Translations under genes and position numbers: made by a program
Part shown: positions 33,645-43,306 of the stretch, one piece after another
How positions within the stretch are numbered: position 1 is the first letter of the stretch
How the letters are laid out: each line of letters begins with the position of its first letter
The notes under the pieces: model-generated
What the model was told of the DNA's origin: nothing
The model's input: only the letters and a program-made list of their open reading frames with translations
Databases searched by the model: none
Source of the DNA: Mesorhizobium sp. B2-7-2
Lineage (GTDB): Bacteria; Pseudomonadota; Alphaproteobacteria; Rhizobiales; Rhizobiaceae
Assembly: GCF_006440775.1 (NCBI RefSeq)
Contig: NZ_VFTZ01000030.1
Span: forward strand, 1-57,493
Direction: 5' to 3'
DNA: 57,493 nt

Positions 33645-34901
33645 TCAGCCGCCCGTCGCGGTTCCGGCCTTGGCGGCGGCAAACAGGGCAACCGCGTTGG
33701 TTATGCTTTGCGCCGCCTTGCCGCGCCAGTCGGCGTTCAGCAGTTGCGCCTCGTCCTTGTTGTTGGAGAGGTAGCCGAGCTCGACCAGGACGGACGGCAC
33801 GTCCGGGGCCTTGAGCACCCTGAAGCCGGCCGAGCGCTGCGGATTGTTGATCATGCCGACGCTGGTCGACAGCTGACCCACCAGCGTGTGGGCGAAGCTC
33901 ATCGAGAAGCCATGGGTCTCACGGCGGATCAGGTCGATCAGAATGTCGGTGACTTCCTTGTTGTCGTCCTCGATCTTCATTCCGGCGAACTGGTCGGACA
34001 GGTTCTCGCGATCGGCGAGCGCCTGGGCTTCCGGGTCGGAAGCCTTGTCGGAAAGCGTGTAGACCGTGGCACCGCGAAGACCTTTGACGGCGATCGTATC
34101 GGCATGGACGGAGATCAAAAGATCGGCCTCGTGCTGGCGCGCGATGCGCACGCGTTCGTCGAGCGCCAGGTACACGTCGTTGTCCCGTGTCATGTAGACA
34201 TCGTATTTGCCGACCGCGGCCAGCTTGTCGCGCAGTTCCTTGGCAAAAGCGAGCGTGACGTCCTTCTCGACCGTGCCGGCGGAGCTTTCGGCGCCGCCAT
34301 CGACACCGCCATGGCCGGGATCGATGACAACCGTGAAGCGGTGGCCGGGCGCCGAGACCGGTCCGGTGCCGACCCGTTCGCCCTTTTCGGTCGAAACCGT
34401 CGAACCGGTCGTCAGCGACTGGTTGGCGAGAGCTTCGTCGAACTCCCGCTCGGAGGCAGCCGACATATCGATGGCGATGCGGTAGCCGCTGCCGTCGTCA
34501 TTCTTGAGCACGTCGAGCTTTTCGACGACGAAAGGGCCCTTGCCGGTGAGGATCAGGCGCGAGCCATGTCCCTGATCGCCGTAGCGAACGGCCCGTACAA
34601 GACCCCGCGGCTTCACATCCTTGGCATCGAGCGCGAATCGCGTGCGCGGCAGATCGACGACCAGGCGATTGGGACCGCGCAGCAGGAACCATTTGACGTC
34701 CGGCTCGTGGTCGAAATTCACGACGATGCGCATCTTCGTGGCGTCGCCGGCCATCTTGTAGCCGGTTGCGCCAAGCAGGGTGTCGGCGTGCGCGGCGGCG
34801 ACGAAACAGGACAGGACCGCCAGCAGCAAGCCAGTCCAGGTAACGCGCAGGAGATGCCCGGTGGCCCCATCCCTCTTGTCTGCGGCGCCCGCCAATCCCA
34901 T
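33645..34901 (-). CDS. N-acetylmuramoyl-L-alanine amidase with AMIN domain (AmiC type)
   Basis: This 418-residue periplasmic amidase cleaves the amide bond between MurNAc and the stem peptide during cell separation. It has a signal peptide (LLAVLSCFVAAAHA-DT). The AMIN domain covers about 45-160 (FLLRGPNRLVVDLPRTRF). The Amidase_3 catalytic domain covers about 190-410, with zinc residues in VVIDPGHGGVDGG, LISVHADT and VLVELGYLSN. The first Met (34901) gives a rather long n-region (MGLAGAADKRDGATG); a later start is possible. The gap to PBP1A (33414-33644) shows no gene. Confidence 0.94.
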   Translation of the reverse strand: MGLAGAADKRDGATGHLLRVTWTGLLLAVLSCFVAAAHADTLLGATGYKMAGDATKMRIVVNFDHEPDVKWFLLRGPNRLVVDLPRTRFALDAKDVKPRGLVRAVRYGDQGHGSRLILTGKGPFVVEKLDVLKNDDGSGYRIAIDMSAASEREFDEALANQSLTTGSTVSTEKGERVGTGPVSAPGHRFTVVIDPGHGGVDGGAESSAGTVEKDVTLAFAKELRDKLAAVGKYDVYMTRDNDVYLALDERVRIARQHEADLLISVHADTIAVKGLRGATVYTLSDKASDPEAQALADRENLSDQFAGMKIEDDNKEVTDILIDLIRRETHGFSMSFAHTLVGQLSTSVGMINNPQRSAGFRVLKAPDVPSVLVELGYLSNNKDEAQLLNADWRGKAAQSITNAVALFAAAKAGTATGG

Positions 34902-35547
34902 CTCTTATCCGTCGCTCCCGGTTTGACGCATTGCGCCCGGTCTTCTCGCAGAATGCCTGTCAGGCCGCCAACCCGATTAACGATTGGTATTCAGAGAAGG
35001 TTAACCAAGCCTTTCATGGAGCGGGACGAAGGCGCCTTCCCCAGGGGAAGCGCTTTTTGCCGGCATCCGAAATCGGGGTTGCCTTCCATCCCGCCAAATC
35101 ATAAAAGCGACATTGGATCACTGCAATCCTGGAACCGCTCGCCTCAGCAGTTTCCTGCCAAAGGCTGGATGCAAAGGCGGCTCCTTTACCCTTCCAGGCT
35201 CAGGTGGTCGCGACGATTTTCGCAGGCGTGCCCTCGTGGCGGGGGAATCGCCTGCGTGAGGAAAACGGCCGGGTTTGTCCCGCGCCGGCTCTTTATGAGC
35301 AAACAAGCTGGTCCGGCTTAGTCCGGGCTTTGGTTCAAAAGGTTCTGCCGGGTGCCGATGGCTTCAAGCGCAATCATGGAAAGGTCCGCATCAAACCGCG
35401 CCGTAATGGCTGCGGGCGGCACCGCCATTGCGCTCAAGCGGCGGCCGGCGGACATTCAATTATCCGGCATGCACACAGATACAGGCGCACAGCGGCGGGC
35501 ATTGCCACGCCAGCTGCGGCCGTCGGCTGCCGGCAGGAAACAAAATA
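34902..35547 (+). promoter_or_regulatory. Long upstream/leader region of rne
   Basis: This 646-base gap lies between the divergent amidase and rne genes, with no convincing gene. A TTGACG hexamer lies at 34923. The lower half carries the rne ribosome site (GGCAGGAAAC before 35548). Long 5' leaders are a known target for autoregulation of rne in other bacteria; here that is inference. Confidence 0.5.
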
Positions 35548-38490
35548 ATGCCCAACAAGATGCTGATAGACGCCTCCCACCCGGAGGAAACACGCGTTGT
35601 TGTCGTTCGCGGTAACCGCATCGAAGAATTCGACTTTGAATCCCAGGACAAAAAGCAGCTCAAAGGAAACATCTATCTCGCCCGCGTAACCCGCGTCGAA
35701 CCGTCCCTCCAGGCGGCCTTTGTCGAATATGGCGGCAACCGTCACGGTTTTCTCGCCTTTAGCGAAATTCATCCCGATTATTACCAGATCCCGGTCGCCG
35801 ACCGTCAGGCTCTGCTGCGCGCCGAGGCGCAGGAGGCCGAGGACGAAGACGACGAGGAAGCGGAGAACGGCGAAGAGCAGCAGGCGCGCGATCGCGGCGG
35901 CCGGCGCAACCGCCGGCGCGGCGGCAAGAACCGCGACCGCGGCGAGCACAAGCACGCTTCCTCGGAGAACGAGGAAAGCCCGGCCGAAGCAACAGCCGTT
36001 GACGAAACCGCCGCTGAGATTGCCGAGGGCGAGGAAGCCGGGGGCGAGACCGCCGCTACCCCGGCAGAAAATGCCGGAACAGCCTCCGAGGCCGTCGAGG
36101 CCGTATCGGAAGCGACTGAAGGCGCCGAGGCTGCCGGAGATGACGCCACGGACGACGACGATGGTAAGCCTTCCGAAGGCGGCCCTACTTCGATTGCGGC
36201 GAGCATCGATGCCGACGTGATTTCCGAGGCGATGCCGCAGGCGGATCAGCAAAGCGGCGAAGCCGCCGCCAGCGACGATGATCGCGGCATGCTGGAGGAC
36301 GTCTCGGCCTCGCATTCGGACGAGCACGAGGTCGAATCGGTCGGCGCCGAGGACGCGCTCGAGGAAATCCGCAACCGCCGCAAGCCGGTGCGTCGTCAGT
36401 ACAAGATCCAGGAAGTCATAAAGCGCCGGCAGATCCTTTTGGTGCAGGTGGTCAAGGAAGAGCGCGGCAACAAGGGCGCGGCGCTCACCACCTATCTGTC
36501 GCTTGCCGGCCGCTATTCGGTGCTGATGCCGAACACGGCGCGCGGCGGCGGCATCTCGCGCAAGATCACCAACGCCCAGGACCGCAAGCGGTTGAAGGAG
36601 GTCGTGGCCGATCTCGACGTGCCGCAGGGCATGGGCGTCATCCTGCGCACCGCCGGCGAAAGCCGCACCAAGGCCGAGATCAAGCGCGACTACGAATACC
36701 TGATGCGGCTATGGGAAAACGTCCGCAACCTGACGCTGCAGTCCTCGGCCCCGGCCCTGGTCTATGAGGAAGGCAGCCTGATCAAGCGTTCGGTGCGCGA
36801 CCTCTACAACAAGGACATCGACGAGATCCTTGTCTCCGGCGAAGACGGCTACCGCGAGGCCAAGGATTTCATGCGCATGCTGATGCCGAGCCACGCCAAG
36901 GTGGTTCAGCCGTTCCGCGACACCACGCCGATCTTCGTGCGCAACGGCATCGAAGCGCAGCTCGACCGCATGCTGCAGCCGCAGGTGACGCTGAAGAGCG
37001 GCGGCTACATCATCATCAACCAGACCGAGGCGCTGGTTTCGATCGACGTCAACTCCGGCCGCTCCACCAAGGAGCATTCGATCGAGGAGACGGCGCTCCA
37101 CACCAATCTGGAAGCGGCGGAGGAAGTCGCGCGGCAGTTGCGATTGCGCGACCTTGCCGGCCTGATCGTCATCGACTTCATCGACATGGAGGAGAACCGC
37201 AACAACCGCTCCGTCGAGAAACGGCTGAAGGATCACCTTAAGAACGACCGCGCCCGTATCCAGGTAGGCCGCATCTCGCACTTCGGCCTGATGGAAATGT
37301 CGCGCCAGCGCATCCGCGCCAGCGTGCTGGAATCGACCATGAAGCCTTGCCCGCATTGCGGCGGCACGGGCCATGTGCGCTCCGATTCCTCCGTGGCGCT
37401 GATGGTCGTGCGGGCGATCGAAGAATTCCTGCTCAAGGATTCGCGCAGCCACATCATCGTGCGCACGCCGTCGGCGACCGCGCTCTATGTGCTCAACCAT
37501 AAGCGCGCCAACCTGGTGGAGCTCGAAGCCCGCTTCGGCCTGACGATCACGATCGAGGCTGACGAGACGCTCGGCACCCAGCATTACGCGATCTTCCGCG
37601 GCGCCATCGCCGAGAAGCCGGAAGGCTTTGTCGAGGTGCGCAGCCTGCCGGCCTATGTCGAGCCGGACGAGCCCGAGGACGAGATCGTCGTCGAGGAAGC
37701 GGAGGAGGAGGTCTCGGTCCAGGCCGAACAGCCGCGCCACGGGCAGCAGGACCAGCACCAGCAGCGGTCCGAGGATGGCGAAAGCCGTGACCGCAAGCGT
37801 CGCAAGCGCCGGCGGCGGCGTGGCGGCAGGGATCGCGACCGCGAGCACAATGGGGACGTCGCGGCGGCGCCGACGGAAGCCGGCGAAACCGATGACGACG
37901 AGACGACGGACGAGGCCGCCGAGGAGGCAACCGTGGGCGGTGAGGCTGTAGCGGCCGCTGCCGACGACGGTTCCGGAAAGAAGCGCCGGCGCGGGAAGCG
38001 CGGCGGCAAGCGCAACCGCCGTGAGGACGAAGCTTCGGAGGCCGTTGCCGGCGAAACTGTCGGCGATATCGAGGGTGAGTCGGTTGAAGGCCAAGACGCC
38101 GTAAGCGAGCCGGCGATGGCCGCTCCTGCGGAGCAACCTGCTGCTCCCGCCGCGGCTAACGACGATGCCGAGGCGGTCGAAAAGCCGAAGAAGCCCCGCC
38201 GTTCGAGGGCCAAGAAGGTGGCTGAGGAAGCCGTGGCCGAGACGGTATCGGAGCCTGTGGCCGAGGCCCAGGTCGCGCCCGTGGCTGCCGAGCCGGAGCC
38301 GGAGCCGACGGCTGCCGCTCTCGCGGACACCGAGGCGGAGCCTGCCGCCAATGCCCATCCAACGCGGCGCAAGCCACAGTCAGTCGATGCGCCGGTTGTT
38401 CCCGTCGTGTCTTCGAACGTGTCCGACGAGGCCAAGGCCGAAGAGAAGCCGAAGCGCGCCGGCTGGTGGCAGCGCAAGGGTTTTTTCTAA
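35548..38490 (+). CDS. rne: Ribonuclease E
   Basis: This 980-residue endoribonuclease is the scaffold of the RNA degradosome. It begins MPNKMLIDASHPEETRVVVV. An S1 domain (GNIYLARVTRVEPSLQAAF) is interrupted by an acidic, low-complexity insert (about residues 95-270), typical of alphaproteobacterial RNase E. S1 and the 5' sensor continue with LLVQVVKEERGNKGAALTTY. The DNase I-like catalytic region shows VSIDVNSGR and IDFIDMEE, and the zinc link is CPHCGGTGH. The C-terminal third (from about 700) is disordered with Arg-rich RNA-binding blocks (KRRKRRRRRGG) and acidic stretches. A terminator follows. Confidence 0.96.
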   Translation: MPNKMLIDASHPEETRVVVVRGNRIEEFDFESQDKKQLKGNIYLARVTRVEPSLQAAFVEYGGNRHGFLAFSEIHPDYYQIPVADRQALLRAEAQEAEDEDDEEAENGEEQQARDRGGRRNRRRGGKNRDRGEHKHASSENEESPAEATAVDETAAEIAEGEEAGGETAATPAENAGTASEAVEAVSEATEGAEAAGDDATDDDDGKPSEGGPTSIAASIDADVISEAMPQADQQSGEAAASDDDRGMLEDVSASHSDEHEVESVGAEDALEEIRNRRKPVRRQYKIQEVIKRRQILLVQVVKEERGNKGAALTTYLSLAGRYSVLMPNTARGGGISRKITNAQDRKRLKEVVADLDVPQGMGVILRTAGESRTKAEIKRDYEYLMRLWENVRNLTLQSSAPALVYEEGSLIKRSVRDLYNKDIDEILVSGEDGYREAKDFMRMLMPSHAKVVQPFRDTTPIFVRNGIEAQLDRMLQPQVTLKSGGYIIINQTEALVSIDVNSGRSTKEHSIEETALHTNLEAAEEVARQLRLRDLAGLIVIDFIDMEENRNNRSVEKRLKDHLKNDRARIQVGRISHFGLMEMSRQRIRASVLESTMKPCPHCGGTGHVRSDSSVALMVVRAIEEFLLKDSRSHIIVRTPSATALYVLNHKRANLVELEARFGLTITIEADETLGTQHYAIFRGAIAEKPEGFVEVRSLPAYVEPDEPEDEIVVEEAEEEVSVQAEQPRHGQQDQHQQRSEDGESRDRKRRKRRRRRGGRDRDREHNGDVAAAPTEAGETDDDETTDEAAEEATVGGEAVAAAADDGSGKKRRRGKRGGKRNRREDEASEAVAGETVGDIEGESVEGQDAVSEPAMAAPAEQPAAPAAANDDAEAVEKPKKPRRSRAKKVAEEAVAETVSEPVAEAQVAPVAAEPEPEPTAAALADTEAEPAANAHPTRRKPQSVDAPVVPVVSSNVSDEAKAEEKPKRAGWWQRKGFF

Positions 38491-38524
38491 ACCTTCCAGA
38501 TCGTTAAGCTGATCTTTTGAAACA

Positions 38525-38555
38525 ATCCCGCGCTATATCCGGCGCGGGATTTTTC
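38525..38555 (+). terminator. Rho-independent terminator of rne
   Basis: ATCCCGCGC (38525-38533), an 8-base loop and GCGCGGGAT followed by TTTTTC. Confidence 0.92.
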
Positions 38556-38614
38556 ATTTCGCCGCCTGCTTTTTCAGCGCCGTTCCGGGTGGAAACCGCC
38601 AACGCTTTGCTGCT

Positions 38615-39544
38615 TTACGGCGCGAAGATCGACCAGTTCATCATCCGGGCGAGCTTCTCCATGGCGATGGAGCCGAGCTTGGAGTTGCCGTTCTCGTTGA
38701 GGCCGGGCGACCACACCGCCAGCGAAGCAACCCCTGGCACGATGCCGAGAATGCCGCCGCCGACACCGCTTTTGCCGGGGATGCCGACGCGGAAGGCAAA
38801 ATCGCCGGAACCGTCATAATGGCCGCAGGTCAGCATCAGCGCGCCGATGCGGCGTGCCCGTTCGGCCGAGACGACCGAATGCCCGGTCGCCGGGTTCCTG
38901 CCGCCATTGGCAAGAAACCGGCCGGCCATGGCGAGCTGACGGCAGCTCATGGCAACCGCGCAATGGTGGAAATAGACACCCAGCGCGAGCTCGGGAGCAT
39001 GATGGAGATTGCCGAAGGATTTCATGTAGTTGGCCAGGGCAAAGTTGCGGTGGCCGGTGGCGCGCTCGGAGGCCGCCACCTCGCGATCGATGATGATCGT
39101 GTCGTCATCGGCGAGGAACTGAATGAAGCGCAGGATTTCGCCGATCGCCTCACGCGGCTGATGGCCGGCGAGCAGGACGTCGGAGACGACGATGGCGCCG
39201 GCATTGATGAACGGATTGCGCGGGATGCCGTTCTCATGCTCGAGCTGGACGATCGAGTTGAACGGGTTGCCGGATGGCTCGCGGCCGACGCGATGCCATA
39301 ACGCATCGCCGACCTTGCCCAGCGCCAGCGTGAGCGTGAAGACTTTCGAGACGCTCTGGATCGAAAAGGGCTGATCGGCATCGCCGGCCAGTATGACGCG
39401 GCCGTCATTGGTCACGGCGGCAATGCCGAATTTCTTCGGATCGACCTTGCCCAACTGCGGGATGTAGGTCGCCACCTCGCCGCGATCGGTGCGCTCCGCC
39501 ATTTCGGCGGCGACTTCGGCCAATGCCTGCTCGAGCTCCGGCAT
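38615..39544 (-). CDS. glsA: Glutaminase
   Basis: This 309-residue serine-dependent beta-lactamase-like glutaminase hydrolyses glutamine to glutamate and ammonia. The catalytic SxxK is S64-K67 in FSIQSVSKVFTLTLAL. Other family parts are PSGNPFNSIVQLE, NPFINAGAI, and PGKSGVGGGILGIVPG near the end. Its ATG follows directly on the aminotransferase stop (TAG then ATG), so the two genes are cotranscribed and probably translationally coupled. Confidence 0.96.
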   Translation of the reverse strand: MPELEQALAEVAAEMAERTDRGEVATYIPQLGKVDPKKFGIAAVTNDGRVILAGDADQPFSIQSVSKVFTLTLALGKVGDALWHRVGREPSGNPFNSIVQLEHENGIPRNPFINAGAIVVSDVLLAGHQPREAIGEILRFIQFLADDDTIIIDREVAASERATGHRNFALANYMKSFGNLHHAPELALGVYFHHCAVAMSCRQLAMAGRFLANGGRNPATGHSVVSAERARRIGALMLTCGHYDGSGDFAFRVGIPGKSGVGGGILGIVPGVASLAVWSPGLNENGNSKLGSIAMEKLARMMNWSIFAP

Positions 39545-40693
39545 CTATTTCAGCCAGCGTTCGATGCGCGCCAGCGCCTCGACCATGTCGTCATGGCTGC
39601 CGGCATAGGAAAAGCGCATGGTGCGATGGCCCTGCAGCGGGTCGAAATCGCGGCCGGGCGTTGCCGCGACATGCGCCTCGGCCAGCATCTTGCGCGCAAA
39701 AGCCATGCTGTCATTGGTGTGGCGCGTGACATCGCAGAACGCATAGAAGGCGCCGTCCATCGGTGCGGCGAGCGCAAAGCCGAGTTCCGGCAGGCGCTTC
39801 ATCAGAAGGTCGCGGTTCCAGGCGTAGCGCGCCTTCACCTTTTCCAGTTCCTGCGTTGCCTTGAACGCCTCGATCGCCGCGATCTGCGACAGTTCCGGCG
39901 GCGAGATATAGAGGCTCTGGGCGACACGCTCGACCGGCCGCACAAGCTCCTCCGGCAGCACCATCCAGCCGATCCGCCAGCCGGTCATGCAATAGTATTT
40001 CGAGAAGGAATTGATCGCGGTCACGCCGGCGCCATGAGCCAGCGCGGTGACATCCGGCGCCGCGTAGGCCAGCCTGTGATAGATTTCGTCGGAGATCACG
40101 GCGATGCCGAGCTCTTCGGCAGTGTTCACCAGCGCGGCAAGCTCATTGGCCGCAATCACCGCGCCGGTCGGATTGGCGGGACTGGCGAACAGCACGCCCT
40201 TCAGCGGCTTCCCGCGATGCGCGACCTTGAGGTGCTCGGCATGCAGGTAGGCATCCGAGCCGAGCTCGATTTCGACGATCTCGATGCCGAGCGCGGCCAT
40301 GATGTTGCGGTAGGCGGGATAGCCGGGCGCGGCGATAGCGACACGGTCGCCCGGATCGAACATGGCCAGGAAAGCCAGGTTGAAGGCGGCCGACGAGCCG
40401 GTCGTGACGGCGATGCGCGATGGCGCGACGTCGATACCATAGTGCTCGCCGTAATGCGCGGCGATCGCGTTGCGCAGATCGGCCAGGCCCAAGGCGTCGG
40501 TGTAGCCGATGCGGCCATGCCGCAGGGCCGCGGCCGCCGCCTCGCGGACGCCGACCGGCGCGGGATCCGACGGCTGGCCGACCGCCATCGACACCACGGG
40601 CACGCCGGCGGCTTTCAGCCGGTTGGCTTCGGCCAGGATGTCCATGGCGTGGAACGGCTCGACTTCTCCGCGGCGCGAAAGCGAAACGACCAT
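39545..40693 (-). CDS. PLP-dependent aminotransferase (class I/II)
   Basis: This 382-residue aminotransferase has PLP-binding and catalytic residues N174 in SPANPTG, D202 in SDEIYH, K232 in SFSKYYCMTGWRIGW and a C-terminal R in RTMRFSYAG. The region is like aspartate/aromatic aminotransferases, but the substrate cannot be fixed. The ATG at 40693 (AGAGGT upstream) was chosen over an open frame to 40786. With glsA directly behind, the pair may supply and use glutamate. Confidence 0.9.
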   Translation of the reverse strand: MVVSLSRRGEVEPFHAMDILAEANRLKAAGVPVVSMAVGQPSDPAPVGVREAAAAALRHGRIGYTDALGLADLRNAIAAHYGEHYGIDVAPSRIAVTTGSSAAFNLAFLAMFDPGDRVAIAAPGYPAYRNIMAALGIEIVEIELGSDAYLHAEHLKVAHRGKPLKGVLFASPANPTGAVIAANELAALVNTAEELGIAVISDEIYHRLAYAAPDVTALAHGAGVTAINSFSKYYCMTGWRIGWMVLPEELVRPVERVAQSLYISPPELSQIAAIEAFKATQELEKVKARYAWNRDLLMKRLPELGFALAAPMDGAFYAFCDVTRHTNDSMAFARKMLAEAHVAATPGRDFDPLQGHRTMRFSYAGSHDDMVEALARIERWLK

Positions 40694-40876
40694 CTGACCT
40701 CTTCCAACTGCTCTATTTCGGCGAATTCTGGACGCAAGCCAGAGCAGACTTGCCCTAACTGCCCTAGTTACGGGACAGCGCCGCACAAATGCCCGATTGA
40801 TATGGGGATCACAAGCGCGCAGGAAGTTGCCGGCGCCGACTTTTCATCTTTCGCCCGCTCGTCTACCAGTGGACCT

Positions 40877-42289
40877 ATGTTGAGCCGACCCCGACCGTTA
40901 ATTGGCAAAGCGACCTCACTCAGCCGAACCGCGCGCGGCTTCGCGACGCTTCTGCTGGCCGCCACCGTTGCTTTGTCGAGCTCGGTCAGCGCTTTCGCGC
41001 AAGGCGTGCCCGTGGTGCGCGACGCCGAGATCGAGGCGCTGGTGCGCGATTATGCCCGGCCGATCTTCGAGGCGGCGGGGCTTGCCAATGACGGCATCGA
41101 CATCGTTCTGGTCAACGACCAGAGTTTCAACGCCTTCGTCACCGGGCGGCGGCTGTTCATCAACACCGGCGCGCTGGTGACCGCCGAAACGCCGAACGAG
41201 ATCATCGGCGTCATCGCGCACGAGGCCGGCCATATCGCCGGCGGCCACCAGGAGAAATTGCGCGACCAGCTCGACCGCGCCAAGACCATGGCCATCATCG
41301 CCACGCTGCTCGGCGCCGGCGCCATGGTGGCCGGCGCCACCACCAACAGCCGCGGCCTTGCCGGCGCCGGCATGGGGGTGGCCGCCGGCGGCGGCGAGAT
41401 GGCGCAGCGCTCGATCCTTGCCTATCAGCGCACCGAAGAGATCACCGCCGACCGTTCGGCGATCACCTATCTGAACGCCACCGGCCAGTCCGGCATGGGC
41501 ATGCTGAAGACCTTCGCCCGCTTCCAGAGCGCGCTTTCGCTCGCCGGCACCCAGGTCGATCCCTACCGGATCAGCCATCCGATGCCGCAGGAGCGCATCG
41601 CCAACCTCGAAGTCCTCGTCAAGCAAAGCCCCTTCGTCAACGCTGTCGACCCGCCGGCACTGCAGCAGCGGCACGACATGATGCGCATCAAGATCGCCGC
41701 TTATATGCAGGGCCAGGCAGCCGTCGCGCGGCTGATGCGCAAGAACCCGACCAGCCTCGCCTCGCGCTATGGCGACGCGCAGCAGACCTATCTTTACGGC
41801 AATCCGGGCGCGGCGCTCACCAAGACGGCGGCGCTGATCAAGGAACAACCGAAGAATCCCTATTTCCAGGAATTGCGCGGCGATATCCTGATGAAGGCCA
41901 ACAAGCCGAAGGACGCGGCGGACGCCTATGCCAAGGCGGCCAGCCTCGATCCCGCGCGATCCGGCCTGCTGCTGGTTTCGGTCGGCCAGTCGCTGATGGC
42001 GGTCGGCACGCCCGATTCGCTGAAAAAGGCTGTCACCCAGCTCAACAACGGCGTCGCGCGGGACAGGGAGAATTCCGAAGCCTATCGTTTTCTGGCGCAG
42101 GCATATGGCGAGCTCGGTGACATTCCGGCCGCCGATCTTGCCACCGCCGAGGGTCACTATTATGCGGGCGACTACAAAAACGCTAAGATCTTCGCCATGC
42201 GCGCTCAACAGAAATTGAAGCGCGGCGAACCCCGCTGGGTCCGCGCGCAGGATATTATAAACTACACGCCATCGAACAAACTCAAATGA
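40877..42289 (+). CDS. M48 family metalloprotease with TPR repeats (BepA-like)
   Basis: This 470-residue periplasmic protein has a signal peptide (FATLLLAATVALSSSVSAFA, cleavage near residue 42). Zinc protease motif HEAGH is at 115-119 with the third ligand in EEITADRSA (about 187-195). A hydrophobic glycine-rich patch follows (IIATLLGAGAMVAGATT). TPR-like repeats fill the C-terminal half (PKDAADAYAKAASLDPA and SEAYRFLAQAYGELGD). Such proteins help outer-membrane protein assembly and quality control. An ATG at 40802 is an alternative start. The gene is divergent from the aminotransferase. Confidence 0.93.
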   Translation: MLSRPRPLIGKATSLSRTARGFATLLLAATVALSSSVSAFAQGVPVVRDAEIEALVRDYARPIFEAAGLANDGIDIVLVNDQSFNAFVTGRRLFINTGALVTAETPNEIIGVIAHEAGHIAGGHQEKLRDQLDRAKTMAIIATLLGAGAMVAGATTNSRGLAGAGMGVAAGGGEMAQRSILAYQRTEEITADRSAITYLNATGQSGMGMLKTFARFQSALSLAGTQVDPYRISHPMPQERIANLEVLVKQSPFVNAVDPPALQQRHDMMRIKIAAYMQGQAAVARLMRKNPTSLASRYGDAQQTYLYGNPGAALTKTAALIKEQPKNPYFQELRGDILMKANKPKDAADAYAKAASLDPARSGLLLVSVGQSLMAVGTPDSLKKAVTQLNNGVARDRENSEAYRFLAQAYGELGDIPAADLATAEGHYYAGDYKNAKIFAMRAQQKLKRGEPRWVRAQDIINYTPSNKLK

Positions 42290-42347
42290 ACCTCCCGGGC
42301 CCTGGCGGCGACCAAGGCGGACCGGAACGGGCAAAAGGAACGACGAT

Positions 42348-43175
42348 ATGAACAAGGCAATCCTGCTTGGCAGCGCCGGCGGTCTGGCGGTGGCGCTCGG
42401 CATGCTGGCTTTCGGCTTCATGGCGGGAAACCCGCAGCCCGCGAGGGCCGACACCGTGCAAGTCGCCCAGATCACGTCTTCCACCGATACCAAGGCCTCC
42501 GCCGACACCAAGATCGATCGCAAGGAGGTCGAAGGCATCATCCGCGATTATCTCTTGAAGAACCCGGAAGTTCTGCTCGAGGTGCAGGACGCGCTCGAGG
42601 CCAAGCAGAAGGAAGAGCAGCGGCTCGCCGCGCTCGGCGTCATCAAGGACTCCAAGGACGAGATCTTCAACTCCACCTTCGACGGCGTCGTCGGCAACCC
42701 GAAGGGCAAGGTCACGATCGTCGAGTTCTACGATTACAATTGCGGCTTCTGCAAACGCGCCATCGAGGACATGCAGGCGCTGACCAAGTCCGATCCGGAC
42801 CTGCGCTTCGTGCTCAAGGAGTTCCCGATCCTCAGCCCGGATTCGCAGAAGGCCAGTGTCGTCTCCATGGCGTTCCACCTGATGCATCCGGAGAAGTATC
42901 GCGAGTTCCACACCGCGCTGCTCGGCGGCCAGGGTCGCGCCACCGAAGCGACCGCGATCAAGGTTGCGCTTTCGCTCGGCGCCGACGAGGCAGCGCTGCG
43001 CGAGAAGATGAAGGACCCGCGCATCGCCGAAACGCTCTCGCGCACCTATGACCTGGCGACGAAACTGTCGATCACCGGCACGCCGTCCTATGTGGTCGGC
43101 AACGAGGTGATCTTCGGAGCGCTCGGCCAGCAGGTTCTGGCGGAAAAGATCGAAGCGGCAAAGAGCGCGCTCTAG
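42348..43175 (+). CDS. DsbA-family thiol-disulfide oxidoreductase
   Basis: This 275-residue periplasmic protein has a signal peptide (ILLGSAGGLAVALGMLAFGF), a helical N-terminal extension (KEVEGIIRDYLLKNPEVLLE) and a thioredoxin fold. The active site is CGFC (132-135), and the cis-Pro loop is in ITGTPSYVVG (about residue 242). The CGFC centre and extension resemble the Com1/DsbA-like group. It may form or exchange disulfide bonds in envelope proteins, for instance those of its M48 neighbour. It starts 58 bases after that gene. Confidence 0.93.
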   Translation: MNKAILLGSAGGLAVALGMLAFGFMAGNPQPARADTVQVAQITSSTDTKASADTKIDRKEVEGIIRDYLLKNPEVLLEVQDALEAKQKEEQRLAALGVIKDSKDEIFNSTFDGVVGNPKGKVTIVEFYDYNCGFCKRAIEDMQALTKSDPDLRFVLKEFPILSPDSQKASVVSMAFHLMHPEKYREFHTALLGGQGRATEATAIKVALSLGADEAALREKMKDPRIAETLSRTYDLATKLSITGTPSYVVGNEVIFGALGQQVLAEKIEAAKSAL

Positions 43176-43306
43176 GCGCCCGCGGTGTAAAAGCCGGCCG
43201 CTGTGGACAGCGAAAGAACGCACTTGCGCTCTTTTCGCGGGCGGCTATGCCCATTATAGAGGCCCAGTGCGCCGGCTTGGGGTCGGCGCAGAACAAGGTC
43301 GGCATA

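Noticed and set aside
30804..35321. A 1505-codon plus-strand open frame
   Set aside because: It is the complement of prfB, PBP1A and the amidase, all with clear family motifs; the product is Arg/His/Asp/Gly-rich and has no fold signature. High GC keeps the antisense frame open.
36709..38358. Long minus-strand open frame over rne
   Set aside because: Antisense of the Arg/Glu-rich RNase E tail; composition explains it.
40916..42541. Long minus-strand open frame over the M48 protease gene
   Set aside because: Antisense shadow; no ribosome site, no family similarity.
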